Source: Grammothele lineata
Taxonomy: Eukaryota; Basidiomycota; Agaricomycetes; Polyporales; Polyporaceae
Assembly: GCA_002150815.3 (NCBI GenBank)
Contig: NDFF03000005.1
Span: 124,001-188,000, forward strand
Direction: 5' to 3'
DNA: 64,000 nucleotides
Part shown: positions 57,759 through 64,000 of the stretch, in pieces
Numbering within the stretch: position 1 is the stretch's first letter
Layout: every line of letters begins with the position of its first letter
The notes under the pieces: generated by a model
The model's database searches: none
What the model saw: the letters and a program-made list of their open reading frames with translations, nothing else
What the model was told of the DNA's origin: nothing
Program-made: the position numbers and the translations under genes

Positions 57759-60521
57759 ATGTCCAACACGCCCTACCAGCCCGTATTCGCGCCGGGTCAA
57801 CCACATTCCCCCGACGACCCAGCTCGCGACACTCAGTACTATACACCAGAGACTGAGCACCTCCGCCTTCACGATGACAACCTTCCGGCTGGTGCGGCGC
57901 AGCCCCGCTTCATGGGCACAGACCATAATGCCTACCGCGGCTCCTTCGCTTCCTCCAACCCCACCCTCGCCGGCGGCGACTATCCCGACAACTCGTCCTC
58001 GTATGCCCTCAACGACGGTGCCAAGCCCGGTTACTACACCTACAGCGACGCCGACGTCGACGCGCCTCCGCCCCGCCAGTCCCGCTCCTACGGCACCTCG
58101 CCTTACCTCAACGAGAAGTCGGCCCTCCCGCCCCGCCGATCCCGCAAGCGCGCGATCGTCATCGGCTCCCTCATCGCCCTTGCTATCGTCATCGCCGCCG
58201 TGGTAGCCATCTACTTCGCCGTCATCAAGCCGCACCAGGACAAGAACAGCACGTCGGGCAAGTCTTCCAGTGGCTCCTCGGACAGCAGTTCTTCGGACAA
58301 CAACAACGGCTCTGCGAACGGAAGCACGGGCAGTAATCTTGCGACGGTCACCGGTGGGGACGGTAGCACGGTCACCCTCGACGACGGCACGACGACGACG
58401 TACAAGAACAGCTTCGGCGGCACCTGGTACTACGACCCCAAGAACCCCCTCGTCAGCGGCGCGCGCCCGCAGTCGTGGACCCCCGCGCTGAACGAGACGT
58501 TCAAGTTCGGCGAGGACCCTATTCGGGGGTACGCTGCACGCGAAACATCTAGATGTGACCGTTGCTGATGAGGACCCTATCCAGTGTGAACCTTGGTGGT
58601 TGGCTTGTTACGGAACCGGTGAGCGTGATTCCACATCCAGATGGCATAGCATACTGACCGATTAATGTTACAGTTCATGTGAGTGTGGCTCTCAGTGGGT
58701 ATGCGGCGGCCTTTTAACAGTTTCCGGCAGTGTGCCCGCTCTTTACGAGAAGTATGTCAACACTTCGTCGCCGGCGGTGGACGAGTGGCACCTCAGCGAG
58801 AACATGGCCTCCGATCCGGAGGGCCTTAGCCAGCTCGAGGATCACTACAAGACCTTCATCGTGAGTTCCTGTGGCGCATTCCCGATCGTCCCTGCCGCCC
58901 CTGACAATCCGTATTCAGACCGAGCAAGACTTTGCCGACATCGCTGCCGCTGGTCTCAACTTCGTCCGCATCCCTCTCGCGTACTGGGCGATTGAGGTCC
59001 GTGAAAACGAGCCGTTCTTGGCCAAAACCTCCTGGACGTAAGTCTGTGCGGACGCGCTCCACAGATAGATGCTCATCTGTCGACCACAGATACTTCCTCA
59101 AGGCGGTTCAGTGGGCGCGCAAATACGGCCTCCGCATCAACTTGGATTTCCACTCCCTCCCGGGCTCGCAGAACGGATGGAACCACTCCGGCCGCTTGGG
59201 TGACATCAACGTCCTCTTCGGTCCTATGGGTATCCCCAACGCGGAGCGCTCGCTCGACTACATCCGTATTATCGCCGAGTTCATTTCTCAACCCGAGTAC
59301 CGCGATGTCATCGTCATGTTCGGCATCACTAACGAACCTTTCGGCCCCACGATCGGCAAGGACGCCATCAAGCGCTAGTAAGCCCGCTCTCTTTCTCTTC
59401 TCCGTAGGGAGGATCGCGTCTGACCATGCGACGCCAGCTACGTGCAGGCGTACAATACCGTGCGCACCGCGTCCGGCACCGGGGAGGGCAACGGCCCATG
59501 GATGGTCATGCACGACGCCTTCTTCGGGTTGACCGAGTGGGCCGGCTTCCTGCCCAACGGTGACCGGCTGCAGCTCGACATCCACCAGTACCTCTGCTTC
59601 AACGGCCAATCAGCGGACGACTACGCGACGCGCACGCAGGCAGGCCAGCCATGTACTGCGTGGGCCGAGGGCCAGAACACGTCAATGACCGCGTTCGGGA
59701 TGACACACGTCGGCGAGTTCAGCATGGCGATCAACGACTGCGGCTTGTGGCTCAACGGAGTTAACCTTGGGGCGCGCTTCGACGGGACGTACACCGGTGG
59801 AGGATCGTTCCCGTTCGTGGGCAACTGCACGTTCTACACGGACTATACGCAATGGACGGACGAGTGGAAGCAGGACATGCAGCTCTGGGCACGCCAGAGC
59901 ATGTCCGCCCTCCAGGTACGCGCTAACCGCTATCTAACGATATGTTCGCCGTGGTTGACAACGCCTCCCCAACAGAACTGGTTCTTCTGGACCTGGAAGA
60001 TCGGCAACTCGTCCGTCTCAGGCCGCCCTGAGTCCCCCGCGTGGTCGTACCAGCTCGGCCTCCAGGAAGGCTGGATCCCCGCTGACCCGCGCGGAGCTGA
60101 CGGCACATGCGAGAACACCGCGCCCTTCGAACCTCCTCTCTCCGCGTGGCAGACCGGTGGCTCAGGCGCGGGCTCCGTCCCGCAGACGTTCCTCAGCTCG
60201 TTCTCCTGGCCCCCAGCCTCGCTCACGAACGAGGCCGTGCTCTCCACGCTCCCGCAGTACACGCAGACGGGCTCGGTGATCACCCTGCCCCCGCCGACGT
60301 TCACGAGCGGAAGCGCGACGATCAGTGCGAGCACGGGCGACGGGTGGGCGAACCCGAGCGACACGGCGCAGCTGTTTGTGCCGATCGCGTCGTGCGGCTA
60401 CCTCGACCCGTGGATGGGCCCGAGCGCGACGCCTGACGCGTGCCCGCCTCTCGCGCGGCGCCGGGACGACTTTGTGCCCCGGGGCGCGAAGCCGACGCCT
60501 GCGCCGAAACCGTCGCGGTGA
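57759..60521 (+). CDS. Membrane-anchored GH5_9-type exo-beta-1,3-glucanase
   Basis: Eight exons join in phase: 57759-58528, 58585-58618, 58674-58678, 58731-58860, 58919-59037, 59090-59377, 59438-59915 and 59976-60521 (789 residues). It is a type II membrane protein: a cytosolic tail, one membrane helix (132-156, RAIVIGSLIALAIVIAAVVA), a Ser/Asn-rich stalk, then the catalytic barrel. Barrel motifs are VNLGGWLVTEPF, LNFVRIPLAYWAIE, LDFHSLPGSQNGWNHSG, the acid/base glutamate in FGITNEPFG (about 435), and the nucleophile glutamate in HVGEFSMAI (about 541). It trims beta-1,3-glucan at the cell surface, as proposed for Aspergillus ExgD. Exon 3 is only five bases (TTCAT). The C-terminus carries a low-complexity linker ending in a proline-rich tail. 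Confidence 0.93.
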
Positions 60522-61406
60522 GACGGGGTTAGACGCGGCTCCCCGCGCGGTTTGCACGCTGATATTGGGCTCTTGTGCGCGTTACGGACCTCTGGCGGCG
60601 TTGAACGCCAGCCGCCTCGAGAAGGAGGGGCGTACATGTGACTTACGACTGGATCATGGACCTGTTCTCGTTCTCTTTCGGACCTCTCTCTCTCTTCCCT
60701 CCCACTCACGACGACGACCTCGTTCCGGTGCTCGCGCTTATATACGTACGGTACTCACTCGGGCCCTCCCGCCCGCTCGTTCGCGATTGCATTCTCCACG
60801 CACGCGTCCACGCCCTCCCCCACCCCCCTGCGAAAGACTTGTGCCATACCCTACCTTACCCTACTCTACGTACCCTACGCACGCTATACACTCGTCCCGT
60901 CCCGTCCGACACCCGGGCGTGTACCACCCCATCCCACCCCTTCCCTTGCTCTTTCGGCTCCGGGCGCAGTAGTTGCATCGATCGCATATTGCAGGACATT
61001 TTTGGACTCGTTGACGATATACAAGTCTCATTTTCCGCGGTCTTAGATACCGGGCAGGTTGTTGGGGGGGGGTACGCGTACGTGCGCTGGTTGAGGTAGG
61101 TATTGGTGCACATCCAACGTCGATTGCGGTAACGGGAAGATGACAAGGCAACGTATGCAGTGACGTCATGGTGAAGATGATCCATTAGAGGGACGTCACC
61201 GCTGTCCAGACACCATGCCGCCCCAATATGCTGCGTATCCATTGTGATTTCCTTGCGCAAAATCTGTCGTGATATCTAATGTACAGCATGCAGTCTGCTT
61301 CATCTTTCCATTCATACCAGCAGACACGACAACGGAACAATGGTGTCACCCTCGTAGGCTCAGGCGCGCTCTGAAACTCGGATCCTCAGACCTCGATATT
61401 CCCGAG
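60522..61406. other. Convergent intergenic stretch
   Basis: About 880 bases between the ends of the membrane GH5 gene (plus) and the 79-residue gene (minus). It has a short TACCCTAC-like run near 60845-60875. No gene is recognised. Confidence 0.5.
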
Positions 61407-61780
61407 TCAGTGCTCGCCCGACGTCGTAGCATAGCGATCCTCGAGATCTTCCTGCCCGCCAAAACCACCCTCGAAGTCTCTGTCCATCTCAGATACAGCA
61501 GGCTGCTGCTGGTCAGACGAGTTCTTGGATTGCATGGCATCTCGGATGGCTTGAAGCTGTTCCTGCTCCTGAGGACGCACGTTTCAGCGCTTCAATATGT
61601 TAAAGGTGGTGAACGAGGAGGGGACGCGAGGCACACCTTCGCGCGAGCATACTGGGCCTCGGACGCCTGCGCTCTCGTCTTCCAAGACGGGTCCTGCCGT
61701 GAAGATGCGTGAGTCAACTACGGCGCGGATGCGAACAGGGCTGTGACGGCCATCCCCACCTCAGCAGTCTTTCCGGACAT
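61407..61780 (-). CDS. Small helical protein, 79 residues (IF1-like motif?)
   Basis: Three minus-strand exons, 61780-61760, 61693-61637 and 61568-61407, join in phase (79 residues). It starts MSGKTAEDPSWKTRAQ and has a charged helix (ASEAQYARAKEQEQLQAIRD). The rest is acidic and polar (MDRDFEGGFGGQEDLEDRYA). The helix recalls the inhibitory helix of the mitochondrial ATPase inhibitor IF1, where EAQY/ARxKExEQL spacing is usual. However, the long coiled coil of IF1 is missing and no targeting peptide is present, so the resemblance may be superficial. The gene is supported by three phase-consistent exons with good splice sites, one of them only 21 bases. Function unknown. Confidence 0.55.
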
Positions 61781-62849
61781 GGTGGTGGTTGTAGAAGTGC
61801 ACTGTGTGTACGCCGGCCTAGCATCCGCTTCAAACTCTTCAATACCCCTCAGAGCACACCTGTGCCGAGAGCCTACGTCATCCGGACGATCCCGGGACTT
61901 GCAACGAGCGACACAGCCCTGCGTCACGAGGCAAGCCCACCAAATCTATTAGTATTATTGAGGTCCAACACGAGATATACAGGAGACAAGAGACGCCGTC
62001 GCTTCGCTTCGGCTTGTTGAGTTTGAAGGGAGCTAGTATTCAATGCATCGCTCAGGTTTGAGGTGGAGCTGCTGGTTTCAAGCTGCGTTAGGGGGTGTAA
62101 GCACGAAGGCAGCCCGTTGCATGGTTCGGAGTGCACCGGCAAAGTGCTATCATCTAAGTTCGGACACGCATCCTGAGGCGCATCCAAGAGGTCTCCACTT
62201 GAGAAAAGCAGCACTCAAACTACGAAGCAGTCAACTGCGCACTGGGAAGGCGCATTAACACAGCGATAACATTACAACGGTAAGTAGGCGGTACAGAAAG
62301 TAATAACAGGTGGGCAGGAGAAGCGCATGAAGGTCGACAGGATGCTCCTTATAAGCCATTTGGGGGTAAGAATGGAGAAAGAATGGAGGTGGGACACCGT
62401 CGGAGCGGCGCAGACGCCGGTCAGCGCGAAAGAGAGTGGGCGACGCAGGGCACCTATCAACTAAGCGCACCATGAACTGGTCATTGGCAACATTCACGTC
62501 AGAACGGGCCAGAAGAAAGACAGAGGAGAACGGCGTCCGAGGTGGCCATAGGAGAAAAGAAGGGCCACGGTGAGGGCAAGAAAGTCGAATGCGCTCAGCA
62601 TGCGCAGGGCGTTGGGCGCCCGTGTACGACCACGGGGGGAGCGATAAAGGCGCCGGGGCCAAACATGCGTACACGAATTCCCCCCATAAGATTTAAAGTA
62701 TGTCTTATATGCAAGGGGCCACAAGAAGCGTGCTACGAAAGCATGGAAAGCTAGAGAACAGCAAGAGGGTCTACAATGATACGATCTACATGGACAACAG
62801 GGGTGGGCCACGAACAACGATGATAAGTTACGACAAAACGACAAGCGCG
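61781..62849. other. Intergenic stretch
   Basis: About 1.07 kb between two minus-strand genes. A 96-codon minus frame (61924-62214) is serine- and threonine-rich, without further support. It should hold the promoter of the 79-residue gene and the end of the Q-rich gene. Confidence 0.45.
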
Positions 62850-64000
62850 TTACGAATGAGGGAAGCCGTTGGGATTTTGACCCTGCTGCTGCTGATGTTG
62901 CTGCTGAGCGTGTGCGGCGTAATGTTGCTGCTGCTGCTGCTGTTGCTGGCGTACCTGCTGTATCGCCGAGGCGGAGGCATTATTTCAGACCTGCCATTTC
63001 ATTCAGGCGTGCTATGGCTCACCTGCGCGAGCATACTCAGCTGTTCCGGCGTGAGGTTGTTGCGCCCTGGCATATGCTGCATCTGCTGCAGGTTGTGCAG
63101 GTAATACTGCGCCATATTCGCCGAGCTGTGCATCATCGGGTTTACAGGAACGCCTTGGCCTGATACCGACGGCGGCCGAGGCACGTTCGCTGGGCTTGCA
63201 GCCGGCAGGGGAGGCGACTGATGCAGTGCGCCCGGCGAGGAGCTCGTTGCACGCGCGGCGAACGGCGGGGAGAGGTGGACTGCGCTCAGCGCTGGGGCTG
63301 CTGACGCGAGCGCTGCCGACGCGCTCGACTGAGGCATCGGCGCTGCCTGCGGCTGACCTTGAACGGCGGTCTGTCCGTGAGCCTGTTGCTGGGCCTGCCC
63401 TTGGGTATGGGTTGCCGCCGCCATGGCACGCAAGTGCGCCGCCTGTAGCTGTTGCTGTTGAGCAGCTAGTTGCGGGGGTGACATGCGCGCATTGCCGGCG
63501 CTCGCAAGAGCAGCAGCGAGTCGTTGCTGCTGCTGCTGTTGTGAGATGCCCACCTGACTGCGAATGGATGGCACCATCGGAGTCTGTCCGCTCGCTGGTC
63601 GAGGGACATTGCCCGGCGGGTGCATTTGTCCCTGCGGGGTTTGCGGTTGCTGCTATAAGACACCGGAAGGTTAGCGAGCGTGGATAAAACTAGTAGTGAT
63701 GACGCACCGCATTGGCAGGCAGACCTTGTGCCCGCTGCTGCTGGTCCCGGAGCATTTGCTGTCGAGCAATCTCATCATTTCTGCGACGAATCATTTCCTG
63801 AGCATCTCTCGCCTCCTTTTCGGCTTTCAGCCGACTGAGCTCAGCAGGTGTAAGTCGTGGTAGTTTCGTGAATTGGCCATGCGTGTCGTGGACCGCAGTC
63901 GTCTTGGGTCGCGGGAGAGCTGATATATGTGTTCTCAACGATACAATCTTGCAACAGCCAAGCGAACGGACTTACCAGAATTCTTCTGCATGATCTCCCT
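62850..64000 (-). CDS. Glutamine-rich chromatin protein, 3' part (VID21/EAF1-like?)
   Basis: The gene enters from the right edge. Minus-strand exons 64000-63976 (partial), 63919-63708, 63652-63023 and 62957-62850 join in phase; about 324 residues are visible. The upstream part has HDTHGQFTKLPRLTPAEL followed by a charged helix (SRLKAEKEARDAQEMIRRR). The rest is low-complexity: glutamine runs, alanine/proline/serine stretches and a NNLTPEQLSMLAQ helix, ending in a second glutamine-rich exon and NPNGFPHS. Such Q-rich tails are found on subunits of transcription and chromatin complexes. The DTHGQ...LTPAEL block suggests the C-terminus of VID21/EAF1, the NuA4 acetyltransferase scaffold, but this is from memory and weak. 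A shorter end at 62999 (no splice) is possible; the spliced end keeps a long Q-rich exon. Confidence 0.7.
62882..62948. repeat. CAG/CTG triplet-rich coding repeats
   Basis: Interrupted CTG runs (CAG on the coding minus strand) encode the terminal polyglutamine segments of the Q-rich gene. A second CTG-rich run lies near 63520-63542. Confidence 0.85.

Noticed and set aside
57669..58235. 188-codon minus-strand frame inside the membrane GH5 gene
   Set aside because: Shadow of the real coding exon on the plus strand.

Overview
The window looks like nuclear DNA of a filamentous basidiomycete (Agaricomycetes). Genes sit on both strands and are cut by many short introns, mostly 50-70 bases with GT..AG ends. 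The protein families are typical fungal ones: NADH-type glutamate synthase, LST8, mitochondrial IF2, ECO1, a CHORD/CS co-chaperone, PIG-H, GH5/GH55/GH93 enzymes and a P450. Gene models below were joined by hand from reading frame, splice-site phase and remembered family motifs; no search was run.

Layout. 1-9.5 kb: 3' end of a HEAT-repeat gene, a tetraspan membrane protein, and a long gene that joins an IST1 (ESCRT-III) domain to a TBC (Rab-GAP-like) domain. 9.3-15 kb: PIG-H (minus), a short DUF4139/mucoidy-inhibitor-like protein, and a GH5 exo-beta-1,3-glucanase without a clear secretion signal. 15-20 kb: mitochondrial IF2 and a CHORD/CS protein (minus), which converge. 20-23.5 kb: a long stretch without a recognisable gene. 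23.5-31 kb: a mitochondrial-carrier-like gene (minus), an ALKBH7-like oxygenase with two GC-AG introns, an SDR-like protein (minus) and a tiny Tudor-like protein (minus). 31.9-33.5 kb: LST8. 34.9-36.6 kb: a non-autonomous Mutator-like element with 9-base target duplications and structured terminal repeats, lying just upstream of glutamate synthase (36.8-44.05 kb). 44.4-45.6 kb: ECO1 (minus). 46.6-60.5 kb: a P450 followed by three carbohydrate-active genes (GH55, GH93, membrane-anchored GH5). 61.4-64 kb: a 79-residue protein and the 3' part of a glutamine-rich chromatin protein, both minus.

Working together. The GH5, GH55 and membrane GH5 enzymes all point to beta-1,3-glucan turnover (wall remodelling or glucan use), and GH93 to arabinan breakdown. 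LST8 (TOR complex) and glutamate synthase are both tied to nitrogen metabolism in fungi, but their closeness here is probably chance. The most unusual items are the IST1-TBC fusion, the Mutator-like element with compensatory hairpins in its ends placed at the glutamate synthase promoter, a 5-base microexon, and paired GC-AG introns.
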